Both the position numbers and the translations under genes were made by a program. From positions 11,656,001-11,720,000 of the forward strand of contig OZ231127.1 in NCBI GenBank assembly GCA_965153355.1: a stretch of 64,000 nt of DNA. Reading direction: 5' to 3'. The stretch is from Flaccisagitta enflata. Lineage: Eukaryota > Chaetognatha > Sagittoidea > Aphragmophora. Shown here piece by piece: positions 1-10,389 of this stretch. Positions within the stretch are counted from its first letter, which is position 1; each line of letters opens with the position of its first letter. The notes beneath the pieces were generated by a model. It had not been told where the DNA came from. It worked only from the letters and a program-made list of their open reading frames with translations, and made no database searches.

Positions 1-20
1 AACTGACACCATGTACTTAC

Positions 21-130
21 TGAAGTCTGATTTTGGATTGAGTTTGCTGATGATCTGATCTAAATGAAGATGCGGAAGAATCCTCAGAAATCAACGAATC
101 ATTTGAAACGGACGAAGATTGTTGGGCCAT
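21..130 (-). CDS. Probable first coding exon of an unidentified Ser-rich protein
   Basis: Read on the minus strand, an ATG at 130-128 in a good context (GAAGATGG) opens 36 codons plus two bases, ending at a canonical donor (CTTCA|GTAAGT at 20-15). The peptide starts MAQQSSSVSNDSLISEDSS and has 12 Ser in 36 residues, with a basic end (KIRL). An in-frame TGA lies six codons upstream, so this ATG is the first possible one in its frame. The sequence 131-300 would be 5' leader. The rest of the gene lies beyond the left edge. I do not recognise the protein. Start context, upstream stop and donor support an exon; no homology does. Confidence 0.45.
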
Positions 131-321
131 CTTCGGCTGCCTGAATCAAGAGAACATTGTGCTTTAACTTTAGGAGGTTTTCCAATATTTGATTAAAGGA
201 GCACCAAGAGGAGATATCATCAGCGAAACCATCACGAATAACGAAGTTTGTTTACGATCCATTCAAGGGAGAGGGAATCTTAATGTACCCCTTTCCATGG
301 ATTTAAAACAAAATTGATAAC

Positions 322-447
322 TTTAGTCGCGTGCTACGCGACTCTACCCCGCTTTGTCGGTCCGTCGGTCGGTTGGTCTGTCGGTTGGTCCCATTTTTAC
401 TTTTTCGCCGTTTTTAAGCTTTTTGGGCTAACAGCTCCTTCTCAAAT
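322..447 (+). mobile_element. HHR copy, head and body, tail lost
   Basis: Head hairpin AGTCGCG/CGCGACT with loop TGCTA, then CTCTACCCCGCTTTGTCGG, GGTC units, and the body box GGCTAACAGCTCCTTCTCAAATG. The copy stops where a 10-bp tandem array begins. See the finding on the HHR family for the consensus. Confidence 0.75.
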
Positions 448-620
448 GCCATTTTAAGTCATTCTCAGTCATTTTAAGCCATATTAAGTTATATTAAGTC
501 ACTAAAGTCAATAAGGTCAATATGGTCATTAAAGTCATTTTAAGTCATTTGAAGTCATTTCAGGTCACCTTGAGTCATTTTAACTCAATTTAAGTCATCT
601 TAAGCTATCTATAGCTATCT
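448..620. repeat. Degenerate 10-bp array (TCATTTTAAG-like)
   Basis: About 17 imperfect copies of a 10-base unit of the form TCATTTTAAG / TCACTAAAG / TCAATAAGG follow one another directly after the truncated HHR copy. Confidence 0.7.
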
Positions 621-1702
621 TATAGGTGTTGGCCTTGTTATAGTCGAAGAAAAAATTCTTAGGATAAAACTAAAGCCAAAATTAGTTGATCTACAGTTTC
701 AATTTTGAAATATTTGAGGAAAACCCATAAGAACCGACAGCTCCTTACTAATTTGGAATTATTCTTCTATCTTCATTTCAGTTCCATCGTTCAAGAGGAT
801 CGATTTTCTTAACTATCCGCTATGATTCGACCGTAAAGACTTTACAAATTTATTTACAACCATCTCGGTTAAAAGATTACCTTTGGAACGCAATTACGAA
901 GCGAAACTTGTCAAATTCGTCGCCATTTCAGACCAGATTTGACCTCAATGGCAGAACGACTTGGAGACAACCACGAAAATATTCATGCTATTTATGTTTT
1001 GGTTCATTCTTTGATTTTGGTAGCTCGTAGGTCTCCGCAAAAAAAGAAACACCGGAGAAAAAAAAACTCCGTAAAAAAACATTTAACAATTAAAGGTTCT
1101 TTTTTTTTCTTCTTTTATTTAAACATCGTTGTAGTGGCGAACTGAGAGAAGCCCGGCATTGATTTATGGGCATATGACAATTTTGGCCCATGTCCTGTCA
1201 TGAGAGTTTTCAAATTCGGAACTTCCTCTTCCTTGTTTTTCTTTCCATTTGTAGGAACGTTTGCAGTAGAGTTGGAGGAATAAACATGAGGGGAAAAAAG
1301 TTGACTGATTTTTTAAACACGCAAATGTAGTGTAAGAATATCTTTAAAAATGATTATCCGATGATTTTGCTCACCCGGTATGACATAGAAAGTGTCCTAG
1401 GAGTTAGAATATCATCTTTTAGCAATGAAAAATATCTTAGTTTCAAGGGAGATAAGATAAGTGCGATGAAAAACGCTCTCACGCTTGCAAAAAGGCCTGA
1501 ACGCGCTGAATCCCTTTCGGTTCTGACAGTTTTGATCATGCCGATCAAAATCTGGTTTCAGATTTTCTCTAAAACTATTCTGACTAAAGCTAGCGCTGTT
1601 TCAAGACGAACCTTTCTTGCAGAGAGCTAGAAAATCATGGAAGTTGTGGGTGAAACTGACATAAAACACTTTGTTGTTTTTGAATGTTCTTAATTGTTAA
1701 AC
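621..1702. other. No gene recognised
   Basis: AT-rich sequence. Short open frames at 939-1145 and 1361-1630 (plus) have no splice context, no recognisable domain and no unusual length for this base composition. I see nothing else here. Confidence 0.4.
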
Positions 1703-1931
1703 TTTTTAGTTGCGGAAATACAACTCTATAAGAGGCTTTGTCCGTCCATCAGTCCATCCATTGGTTCGGCCATGGTAATAGAGTTGTAAAGTGGGAAAAC
1801 AAGCGTTTTAGAAGCTTTTTGTGAATGCGTTTGTGTTGGAAGGGCAGTTGGATGAGGCGTTTGGTGTGGATAGAGGTTGGCTGCCCCAGTCCACCTGTCC
1901 GCAATGATATTGGGACCCCGCATCACTTGTT
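1703..1931 (+). mobile_element. HHR copy, full, tail A
   Basis: Head TTTTTAGTTGCGG with decayed stem, ACTCTATAAGAGGCTTTGTCC, GTCC units, the body segment GTGGGAAAACAAGCGTTTTAG, then tail A with the box CTGCCCCAGTCCACCTGTCCGC and the end CATCACTTGTT. Confidence 0.75.
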
Positions 1932-1937
1932 TAAATC

Positions 1938-1974
1938 TTTTTAGTCGCGGACTTGCGACTAAAAAGAGGCTTTG

Positions 1975-2061
<87 letters not shown>
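1938..2061 (+). mobile_element. HHR head fragment running into a (CT)n tract
   Basis: Head AGTCGC-GGACTT-GCGACT followed by AAAAAGAGGCTTTGTCC, and then about 80 bases of CT dinucleotide in place of the GTCC run. The palindrome here extends to TTTTT...AAAAA on both sides. The two long open frames over the CT tract are microsatellite artefacts. Confidence 0.65.
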
Positions 2062-2064
<3 letters not shown>

Positions 2065-2251
2065 TCTTCTTCCTTTTCTTCTCTCTCCTTGCCTCTCTTT
2101 GCCTTCTCCCTTTGCTGATTCCTGTCTCGTGCCTCACTCTCTTGATCTCGCCCAGTTTTCTTGCCTCTCGCCCTTGCTTTCCTTTGATCTCAGTCTTGCT
2201 CCTCACTCCGCTTATTTCTCACTCTCGCTCTGTGCCCTGTTTTAAAAAGTG

Positions 2252-2449
2252 ACGCATAATATATCATTGCGATCTGGTGGGCAGGGGTGTGTAACCTCCA
2301 ACCACACCCTTGCCTCCCCCCCCTCACAGACAATCACAACTACAACATCAGAAATGCGCATTTTCACACTTTTCAACTCGATCATCGCGTTCTGATGGAC
2401 GGACGGACGGACTAAGCCTCTTATAAAGTTGCAAGTCCGCAACTAAAAA
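2252..2449 (-). mobile_element. HHR copy, minus orientation
   Basis: On the minus strand the head TTTTTAGTTGCGGACTTGCA and TATAAGAGGCTTAGTCC are followed by GTCC units, a diverged body and a tail-A-like end CTGCCCACCAGATCGCAATG ATATAT. Together with the plus head at 1938 it forms an inverted pair. Confidence 0.65.
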
Positions 2450-2755
2450 CACAATCACATAACATGTTCACTTTAGGTGTACAAACTTTATGTTCTAAGT
2501 CGAATTTTTATCGTGAAAGGGGTTTCAATCTGTTTGGATGTTAAATCTGAAAAAGTGACAGGCTCACAAACAGCACTAGAGGCAATACAGTAAATATGTT
2601 AAAAATAGGTTAAACTATTGACTATGGGGTATCAATCGAAAGCCCTTGATATTCTGCATCGATTGATACCAATGACTGGGGCTTGTTAAAAAAAAAATTT
2701 TCGCCATACTTCTTTCCTACTATTTGACTCCTTTTCTTCTTCTCTTCTCTCTCTT

Positions 2756-2757
2756 CT

Positions 2758-2812
<55 letters not shown>
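2756..2812. repeat. (CT)n microsatellite
   Basis: About 28 CT dinucleotides, interrupted only at the edges. The flank 2450-2755 holds nothing recognisable. Confidence 0.9.
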
Positions 2813-2813
<1 letters not shown>

Positions 2814-2830
2814 CTCTTTCTTGTTTTGTC

Positions 2831-3043
2831 TTTTTAGTTGCGGACACGCAACTCTATAAGAGGCTTTGTCCGTCCGTCCCTTGGTCCGTCCATCCGGGGT
2901 CATTGAGTTGAAATGTGGGAAAACGAGCGTATTTGATACTTTTTGTGCATGTAAGAGTGTTGGGAGTGGGTTTCGGTATGGATGGGGGTTGGATGCCCCT
3001 GCCCACTCGTCCGCAACGATATTGTAACCCCGCGTCACTTGTT
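2831..3043 (+). mobile_element. HHR copy, full-length reference for tail A
   Basis: A 213-bp copy close to consensus: TTTTTAG, stem AGTTGCG-GACA-CGCAACT, TCTATAAGAGGCTTTGTCC, GTCC units, body with GTGGGAAAACGAGCG, then GATGCCCCTGCCCACTCGTC, CGCAACGATATTGTAACC and CGCGTCACTTGTT. The T-A pair in the stem (AGTTGC/GCAACT) replaces the C-G pair of other copies. Confidence 0.8.
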
Positions 3044-3164
3044 CCCTTTCCTTATTTTTCCTTAAAATTCGAGCAGAGACATGAAATCTCTGAGAACAAG
3101 GAAGTAAGAAACCAGATACATTATGCCAAGTACGCCAACAATCACGTCGGGAGGTAAACCTGAC

Positions 3165-3250
3165 CAATTTACCAACAGATGGACCGACAGACAGACGGAC
3201 CAAGTCACGGATGCACAGACAGACGGACAGATAGACTGTCTGACATGAAG
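3165..3250 (-). mobile_element. HHR fragment (GGAC/GACA run)
   Basis: ACCAACAGATGGACCGACAG and following ACAGACGGAC units resemble the minus-strand GTCC run of the HHR family. No head hairpin is recognisable. Confidence 0.35.
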
Positions 3251-3335
3251 TCATTTAGACGTGCTTTTAAACACGTAACCAGGTTGAAGCGTGCAGTCAA
3301 TTATCAATCATCAATTAGACCAACAATACAAAATC

Positions 3336-3690
<355 letters not shown>

Positions 3691-3699
3691 ATGTTTTTG

Positions 3700-4800
3700 A
3701 AGAGACGTAATAAATGATGATTGTACGTTGAAATGATGTTTGAATTTTAAAATGATTTATTGATGTTGAGTTGTTATGAATGTCGAAATGATGTAGAAAT
3801 GACGTTTAAAAATATGTCCCATTGCAGGTTTTGACGATCAACGCGTCCATGACGTCACCTTTACTTCGCATGGATTTTTTCCTGTTGAAATGATGTTTAA
3901 AATGATCATTTTCAAGTTTTGATAATGAACGCGCCTGTGACGTCACTTTGCGTGTATTTGATCTATTGAACTGATGTTTAAAACGACCATTTTCAAATTT
4001 TGACGACAAACAAGCTTGTGACATCACTTCGCGTGTACTTGATCTATTGAAATGATATTTGAAATGAACATTTTCAGGTTTTGATGATCAACGCGCCTGT
4101 GACATCACTATGTGTGGATTTCAGGATTTGTCCCGTTAAAATGATGTTTAAAATGATCATTTTCAGGTTTTGACGACCAACGCGCCTATGACGTCAATGA
4201 ACGCGCCTGTGACGTCACTTTGCGTGTATTTGATCTATTGAACTGATGTTTAAAACGACCATTTTCAAATTTTGACGACAAACAAGCTTGTGACATCACT
4301 TCGCGTGTACTTGATCTATTGAAATGATATTTGAAATGAACATTTTCAGGTTTTGATGATCAACGCGCCTGTGACATCACTATGTGTGTATTTCAGGATT
4401 TGTCCCGTTAAAATGATGTTTAAAATGATCATTTTCAGGTTTTGACGACCAACGCGCCTATGACGTCACTTGGCGTGGATAAATCCGGTTAAAATGATGT
4501 TTAAAATGATCATTTTCAGGTTTTGACAACCAACGCGCCTATGACGTCACTTGGCGTGGATAAATCCGGTTAAAATGATGTTTAAAATGATCATTTTCAG
4601 GTTTTGACGACCAACGCGCCTATGACGTCACTTTGCGTGGATAAATCCGGTTAAAATGATGTTTAAAATGATCATTTTCAGGTTTAGACAACCAACGCGC
4701 CTATGACGTCACTTGGTGTGGATAAATCCGGTTAAAATGATGTTTAAAATGATCATTTTCAGGTTTTGACGACAAACGCACCTGTGACGTCACTCTGCGT
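3700..4800. repeat. ~80-bp satellite with a TGACGTCA palindrome in each unit
   Basis: About 13 copies of a unit built of AAAATGATGTTTAAAATGAT, CATTTTCAGGTTTTGACGAC, CAACGCGCCTATGACGTCAC and TTGGCGTGG. Around nine units keep the exact palindrome TGACGTCA; the others read TGACATCA. A higher-order period of 272 bases is visible: the block starting at 3937 recurs at 4209. The last four or five units (4430-4790) are nearly identical, the left ones more diverged. Confidence 0.85.
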
Positions 4801-4888
4801 GGATTCTTCCTGTGGCGCAATTTTGGCCGCGGTTGTCTCCGCCGTCTTCGTCTATGACCCAATCGAGTTCAACAAAGTCCAAGTAAGT

Positions 4889-5012
4889 TAAACAAGGCCA
4901 AGTAGGCCAATAAGGTGCGACGTGTGGATCGAACGAATGCGTTACCCCAACAGACCAACCAATCGACCAACCGACCAACGGACACAGCCAGTTATAGAGG
5001 TGCCTTGTCGAA
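4889..5012 (-). mobile_element. HHR copy, GGTGC stem type, minus
   Basis: Read on minus: GACAAGGCACCTCTATAACT, GGCTGTGTCC, GGTC/GGTT units, GGGGTAACGCATTCGTTCGA, CACGTCGCACCTTATTGGCC, ACTTGGCCTTGTT. It shares the internal GGGGTAACGCATTCGTTCG box with the plus copy at 6568. The two flank the foldback element at 5078-6385 in opposite orientation. Confidence 0.65.
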
Positions 5013-5323
5013 TCCAAAAATCATAGAATTTTGCGTTTTTTGCCAACGTGTAAAAGTGGTACCAAACCCAGTAAAAGTACAGTGGGGTTCGTGGAATAAC
5101 AGCCTAAACTGAAGGAAGTTATTTTAGTGTCTTAATTTCATTTGAAAAACTTGATATTTGAAATATGTTGTTTACTCAATCAATGCTTTTGTCCCTGAGT
5201 TTTTTGGTTGCTATGGAAACCAAAATTATTTTTTCAAACATTTATAACCACTAAAATATCAATATTTCAAGAAATATTGTCAGGGAACATTGCTCAAAAT
5301 TAGATTTGCTACAATTTTCCCAC

Positions 5324-5440
5324 AGTATGTTCTGTAACAACATTGCTCGTTTAGTCGTTGTTAGGGAAAATCGCACCTAGCAACCGCTGAATGATGCTCC
5401 CTAGCAACGGTCAAACGAGCAATATTTGTATAGAACATAC
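5324..5440. repeat. Hairpin within the foldback element
   Basis: The left arm TATGTTCTGTAACAACATTG and CTCGTTTAGTCGTTGTTAGG pair with TCCCTAGCAACGGTCAAACG and AGCAATATTTGTATAGAACA. The reverse complement of the left flank predicts an uninterrupted AGAACATACTGTGG, which is split by the next element. Confidence 0.65.
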
Positions 5441-6144
5441 AACTTTTTTTTTTATAAGCACCTCGTTTATAAGCACGCCCAGCCTCAGATATTGAGAAAA
5501 TTTAAGCACATCGCTAAGCACGCTCCAGGCTGAGATTTCAGATTTGAAAAAAATTTTCGATGAATTTTACAGAATATACCAATTTTTAGATATTTTTAGT
5601 TGGAATTTCACAAAAAAAAAACAAAAGAAACTTTGATAGAATTTGAAATTAACTATAATAATATTCTGTCAGTATATTCAGGATTTTGATAATGATAGAA
5701 ATAATTGAAAATCTCATAATGTTCAAGAATATTATTGTTTAAATACTATTGTTACTAAGAATTCACTACTATAACACAAGAACCACCTAAAAAGAATGAT
5801 ACATCATGATATTGAATAACAATATAAATCTAAAAAAAATTCATATTAAATCAAGATACTAATTTTATTTTATGGTTTTATAAGAAAGTAAAGATATTGT
5901 ATATTTTTTACACAAAATATATTCATTACTCTATTCTATATTATACCACATTCTATACTATACAATACTGTATGCTATACTGTTTCAATACCTTACTCTG
6001 TACTTAGTTCTATACTGAATAGGATAATTACTTACCAATAATTAATAAGCACGCATTTAAGCACATTTTAGCCTAGAAAATGAGATTTTGCTAAGCACGC
6101 TCAGCCTCAGCTGAAAAAGGTGCGTGCTTATAAAAAAAAAAGTA
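5438..6144. mobile_element. MITE of the TA-CACTTTT...ATAAG family, AAGCAC subfamily
   Basis: Termini are AACTTTTTTTTTTATAAGCAC (21 positions 5441-5461) and its complement ending at 6142. The left end carries two TTATAAGCAC copies. The motif TAAGCAC recurs about eight times close to both ends (5456, 5471, 5505, 5514, 6046, 6058, 6095, 6124) but not in the centre. It splits the palindrome at 5324 after TA. It has no coding capacity. Confidence 0.75.
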
Positions 6145-6399
6145 CTGTGGAAAGCCAGCAAATGTACCTGAGTAATGTTTCCTGATAATATTTGTCAAAA
6201 TATCTATATTCTAGTTGTTATAAATATTCAAAAAAATAATTTTGGTTTCCATAGCAACCAAAAAACTCAGGGACAAAAGCATCAATTGAACAACTTAAAT
6301 TTCAAATATGAAGTTTGTCAAAGTAAATTAAGACACTTAAATACCTTCCTCCAGTTTAGGCTGTTATTCTACAAACCCCACTGTAGCAAACATGAAATG

Positions 6400-6540
6400 A
6401 TTCATGCATCAAATAATGCATTCATGAATAAATGACATTAATTCTTAAAAAACATTCATTCATAAGAATCATTCATTCATATAAAAGACATCCATTCATA
6501 AAAAAACATTCATTCATAAAAAAGACATTCATTCAAAGAG
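6400..6540. repeat. (CATTCATTCATAAAAAAGA)n short tandem array
   Basis: About six imperfect copies of a 17-20 base unit combining ATTCATTCAT with A-runs. Confidence 0.7.
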
Positions 6541-6567
6541 GACACCTCGTTGACCTACTTGGCCTTG

Positions 6568-6705
6568 TTTTTAGGTGCGACAAAGCACCAACTGGCTGTG
6601 TCCATCGGTTAGTTGGTCGGTTAGTTGGTTGGTCGGTCGGTTGGTCTGTGGGGTAACGCATTCGTTCGACGATCCACACGTCGCACCCTATTGGCCTTCT
6701 TGACC
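6568..6705 (+). mobile_element. HHR copy, GGTGC stem type
   Basis: TTTTTAG, then stem GGTGC-GACAAA-GCACC, AACTGGCTGTGTCC, GGTT/GGTC units, GGGGTAACGCATTCGTTCGA and CACGTCGCACCC. It replaces the AGTCGCG stem by a different but still paired one. Confidence 0.7.
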
Positions 6706-6825
6706 TGGTTTTGACTTTGATTTCCTTTTACACGTCGCTTTGCGTTGGGTCAAAGGATCGTTGACATTCTTCCTCTTATAGCATTTAAACAGTACATAAT
6801 CACTTCATTGCTCTTTCTTTCTTTC

Positions 6826-7017
6826 TTTTTAGTCGTGTGCACGCGACTCTACAACCCGCTTTGTCCGTCCTTCGGTTGGTCGGTTGGTTGGTCACACTTA
6901 ACTTTTTGTTAGGATTTTGTTTTTTTGACCTCACTGCTCCTACCCAAATAGTCTGGTGACCTCAAATATGGCCCATGCCCACCCGCACGCGACTTCGGTA
7001 GCCGTGTATATCCAGTA
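6826..7017 (+). mobile_element. HHR copy, tail B
   Basis: TTTTTAGTCGTG-TGCA-CGCGACTC (one G-T wobble), TACAACCCGCTTTGTCCGTC, GGTT units, two CTGCCCA-like boxes, then GCACGCGACTTCGGTAGCCG and TGTATATCCAG. It runs straight into the inverted-pair repeat at 7020. Confidence 0.75.
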
Positions 7018-7019
7018 GA

Positions 7020-7420
7020 GTGGTCACTACGTCACCTAATTTTCTCGCCTTTTACGGCATCAAATGGGAACTTCTATCGCGTCTACTGAGCATAAGTCTC
7101 AAAGCTTTTTGCTCTAGAAGACACTGAAAACTGTCCGGAATAAAATCTTGAGATGAAGGAAATGTTTGAAAATGATAACATTTTATTGAAAGTCAGTATG
7201 GAATTGCAATAGTATCTGTCTTGCACATTACTGCTTAACGAAGTGAAAACATCAAGAATAGCGTCACAACTAATCAAAATTTCCACAGGTGTGTGCCAAT
7301 GCAGTGGGCAGGGGCAGTCAGGGAGAAAATGATGAAGGCAATCGGGCAGGAGCCGCTAGAAAAAAAGAATCTTAGAGATTAATGAGGAACAGGCACACAG
7401 CCAAGCTTATGGACGTACCT
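7020..7420 (+). repeat. ~390-bp repeat, plus copy of an inverted pair
   Basis: This sequence matches the reverse complement of 10390-10775 over its whole length, with blocks such as TTTACGGCATCAAATGGG, AACTGTCCGGAATAA, CATCAAGAATGGCGT-like and GTGGGCAGGGGCAG. It contains an HHR-like GGGCAGGGGCAG box. There is no coding frame. Confidence 0.7.
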
Positions 7421-7620
7421 ACAAAACCTATAGAATTTTGAGCATATTACTGATTATAGCTGATAGACAATGTACGAGGCCAAGGCTTTTGCCGTAAAAG
7501 AAAAGTGGTATGAAAATTCATCTTTCTTTTTTCTGGTTTGTCCGCTGAATCGTGGAGTAGAACAAATACAAACAATCCAAGCACTGAAAATAAAATGATT
7601 TTTTGACACTGGATAATATG

Positions 7621-7675
<55 letters not shown>

Positions 7676-7816
7676 GCTGTTGCTATTGTTGTTGTTGTTG
7701 TTGTTGTTATTAGCATATACAGTAAAGATATAGCAGATATTCTTTTAACATCGCTTCGCTGTTGCTGTTGTTGCTGCTGTTGTTGTTGCTGTTGTTGTTG
7801 TTGTTGCTTAAGTAAG

Positions 7817-7851
<35 letters not shown>

Positions 7852-7940
7852 GCTGATGTTGTTGTCAGTTATTAGCATATATAGCAGATATAGCAGATAT
7901 TCTTTTTTACCGATCGCTTCATTATTGTTGTTGTTGTTGT
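7621..7940. repeat. (GTT)n microsatellite with a ~175-bp duplication
   Basis: Three GTT tracts are separated by near-identical spacers containing TTATTAGCATATA and AGCAGATATTCTTTT (about 7708-7755 and 7868-7915). The 175-aa Gln/Asn/Thr open frame on the minus strand is a product of the triplet repeat. Confidence 0.85.
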
Positions 7941-8178
7941 TTTCAACTTTCGAATCTATCCTGATCTCTATCAATGACCAAGATCAAGTGAACGTATGTT
8001 ATCTCAAGCAGAAAGGCAGAGGGCAGTGGGCAGTAGGCAGAGGCAGTGATGTAAAAGACTAAGGCAAGGCATGATTGCAAAGGAGTGTTTTAAGAGACAA
8101 GACTGGCCATAAAAGTCTAAAATCAACATACTAACATATGGATTGGTCTTACATTGTCCGACTCAAAACTGACTCATA

Positions 8179-8359
8179 TACAGTTGAATCCTGCTCCAAC
8201 GGATTTCAAGGGACTAACAATTTGCTTCTATTATAGGCGGACTTCTGTTATTGCCAACAAAGTGAAAAAAAGAAATTAATTTGAAAGGACTATGTATTTG
8301 CTTCTGTTATAGGCGGAATTCCGCTGGTGGCCGGTCCGTTTTAGCGGGGTTCAACTGTA
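8179..8359. mobile_element. 181-bp MITE, TA-CAGTTGAACCCCGCT family
   Basis: Left end TA-CAGTTGAATCCTGCTCCAA and right end complementary to TA-CAGTTGAACCCCGCTAAAA. The internal element TTCTRTTATAGGCGGA occurs twice. A second copy of the same family lies at 55634-55814. Confidence 0.8.
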
Positions 8360-8548
8360 CATATCATGTCAGCTGATCGAGATTTTTGTCATGATTTCAT
8401 TGCAAAAAGAATTATTCCGATAAATTGTTTTTAAAAGTATTTATGCTCAAATTTATTGATGACTCGATTGGAAACACAATTCACTCAAATTCTGATGGAA
8501 AAACGGAACCGCGCGGATTGATACAACAAATTGGTTTCCCTTCAACTA

Positions 8549-8754
8549 AACAAGGCCGTATACATGGCTACCGAAGTCGCATGCGGTGGGCAGGGGCAGT
8601 GATAAAAAGAGTTATTAAAGCGATTGGGCAGGAACAGTATTGCAAAATACGCCCATAAACGCCAAGAAAGCTAAAGGAGATGGACGGACGGACCAACCGA
8701 GTCGGTTGAACCGACATAGCGGGTCATAGAGTCGCGTAGCACGCGACTAAAAAT
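8549..8754 (-). mobile_element. HHR copy, full, tail B, minus
   Basis: On minus it starts TTTTTAGTCGCGTGCTACGC and ends in GCATGCGACTTCGGTAGCCA and TGTATACGGCCTTGTT. Both CTGCCCA boxes are present. 206 bp. Confidence 0.75.
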
Positions 8755-8934
8755 ACCTTTACCGAACTTGTACGATAATCTGAAGTTACTGGGGATCCAA
8801 AGATTTGATTTAGATATTTTGCGGTGATAATGGCCAACGCAATGGCAGATACCTAATTGGAATGAATAGACAAATAACGAGTGAATGAATGAAAACAAGC
8901 CCAACCAGGCAACGCACCCTGAGTCACTACGTGG

Positions 8935-9130
8935 AGTGAGAGCGCCTATATAAGCCGTTTCTACTCACAGACAACCGCGTTTTTAACGGGCCATTCGGTC
9001 GCTTCCCATGTTTGCTTGCTCGCACTGTTCACTCTGCTCACTTGCTCCACAGTACTTTGCAATGCTTCGCTTGTTCGCTCCGATCAAAAGCTCATTTACT
9101 AACTGTGTTCACTCCCTCGTGCTCTGCCTT
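8935..9130 (+). repeat. TCGCTC-rich repeat with a TATA-like box
   Basis: CTATATAAG at about 8947-8955 is followed by ACAACCGCGTTTTTAACGGG and a run of TCGCTT/TTCGCTC words. The reverse complement of 15390-15580 carries the same CGCGTTTTAACGGG core and TCGCTCG words. The TATA-like box may be a core promoter, but nothing coding follows; I infer a repeat. Confidence 0.4.
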
Positions 9131-9169
9131 AGAAGGTTCTGGTTGAAGTTGAGGGGGGAGCAGGGCAGC

Positions 9170-9560
9170 GGCCCCAAAGGGGTCGTATGCTTTCACACAT
9201 TAAAATTTTTTTCCTCCTCCTCCTTCTCCCCCGCCTCCCCCCACCTCCAGGCCCATATCTCAGCCTAGAAACCCATATCTCAGTCTCAAGGCCCAAATCC
9301 CAGTCTTGAGGCTCAAATCCCTCAAAGCCCCAATTTGGGCCTCTAATTTGGAAAGAGAGGATTTTGGCTATAAGATGGGATTTGGGCCTGGAGTTTGGGA
9401 TTTGGACCTCAAGACTGGGATTTGGGCCACGAGGCTGGGAAATGGGCTTTTAGGCTGAGATATGGGCCTGGAGGTGGGGGGGGGGGGGGGTACAGAGGAG
9501 GAGGGGAAGGAGAAGGGGGAGGAGGAGAAAATTCTTGTGTGAAAGCATAGGTCAACTAGT
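9170..9560. repeat. Palindromic minisatellite 1 (GGCCTNNAGNCTGGGATTT units)
   Basis: Outer arms match in inverted orientation: GGGGTCGTATGCTTTCACAC with TCCTCCTCCTCCTTCTCCCC on the left, and the complementary purine-rich block and GTGTGAAAGCATAGGTC on the right. Inside, about 20-base units (GGCCCAAATCCCAGTCTTGA) run one way to about 9345 and the complementary way afterwards. Confidence 0.75.
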
Positions 9561-10107
9561 CGCAAAAGGTTAGATGTGGTCAGCTGCAGGGTACCCGCGT
9601 CTGCCCAAATAGGTCAGGTTGAAGTTGAGGGGAAGAAGTAGGCGTCAAAGGGTCGATGACTATGCCACTCATATAGATTTTCCTCCTTCTTTTCTTCATC
9701 TCACTCCCAGATCCCAGTCTCATGGCCCAAATTTGAGCTAAGGCCCAAATCCCAGTCTTGAGGCCCAAATCTCAACCTCAAGGCCCAAATTCTAGCCTGC
9801 CCAAATCCTAGCCTTGAGGCTGAGATTTGGGCCTCAAGGATGAGATCTGGGCCACTTGGCTGAGATTTTGACATTGAGGCTGAGATCTGGGCCTAAAGAC
9901 TGAAATCTGGGCCTCTAGGCTAGGATTTGGGCCTTGAGGCTAGGATTTGGGCCTTGAGGCTGATCAGCCTCAAGACTAGGACGGGGCCTCGAGACAGGAA
10001 TTTTAGCCCTTAGACTTGGATCTGAGGGGGGAGGGATGAAGAAGAAGAAGGAGGAGGAGAAAATCCCCCATATGTGTGAAAGCATAGGTCATCGACCCCT
10101 TCGGGGT
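9561..10107. repeat. Palindromic minisatellite 2, same family
   Basis: A second palindrome with the same plan: AGGGTCGATGACTATGCC and TTTTCCTCCTTC on the left, arrays of AGGCCCAAATCTCAACCTCA-type units, inverted after about 9800 to GGCTGAGATTTGGGCCT, and GAGGAGGAGAAAATCCCCC, TGTGTGAAAGCATAGGTCAT on the right. Confidence 0.75.
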
Positions 10108-10240
10108 CGCTGCCCAAAAGGAGTGTTTGTATGTTTGTGTATGAGATGGGATTTGGGAAGTAGATTGGGCTGGATGCCCCTGCCCACCCGTCTGCAACAA
10201 TATTGTGAGTATTGTGACCTTGCGTCACTTGCTTTTGTCT
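10108..10240 (+). mobile_element. HHR tail A fragment
   Basis: GTATGTTTGTGTATGAGATG, GATGCCCCTGCCCACCCGTC, TGCAACAATATTGTG with a short internal duplication, and TTGCGTCACTTG. The head is missing; the copy joins palindrome 2 directly. Confidence 0.6.
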
Positions 10241-10389
10241 CGCACGCGACTTAAGGCCTTGTTTTTTGTTTTGTTTTTTTTTTATTTTCTTTTTTATGCA
10301 ATTAAGTGCTACAAGCTAAGAGCAAAATCTGGGCCTCGTACCATGTCTAACTGATAAATTCAGTGATACACACAAAACTAAATAGGTTG

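Larger units (their letters stand above)
5078..6385. mobile_element. Foldback DNA element with ~260-bp terminal inverted repeats and TA target site
   Basis: Ends are TA-CAGTGGGGTTCGTGGAATAA at the left and the reverse complement of TACAGTGGGGTTTGTAGAAT at the right. The arms pair for about 260 bases (5080-5340 with 6145-6383), sharing for example TTTTTTGGTTGCTATGGAAA. The TA on each side fits the Tc1/mariner-type target duplication. There is no transposase frame, so it is non-autonomous. Two younger structures sit inside: a hairpin at 5324-5440 and a second MITE at 5438-6144. Confidence 0.8.

Noticed and set aside
7447-7974. Poly-Gln/Asn/Thr protein
   Set aside because: Direct product of (GTT)n with flanking duplication; no start context or conserved part.
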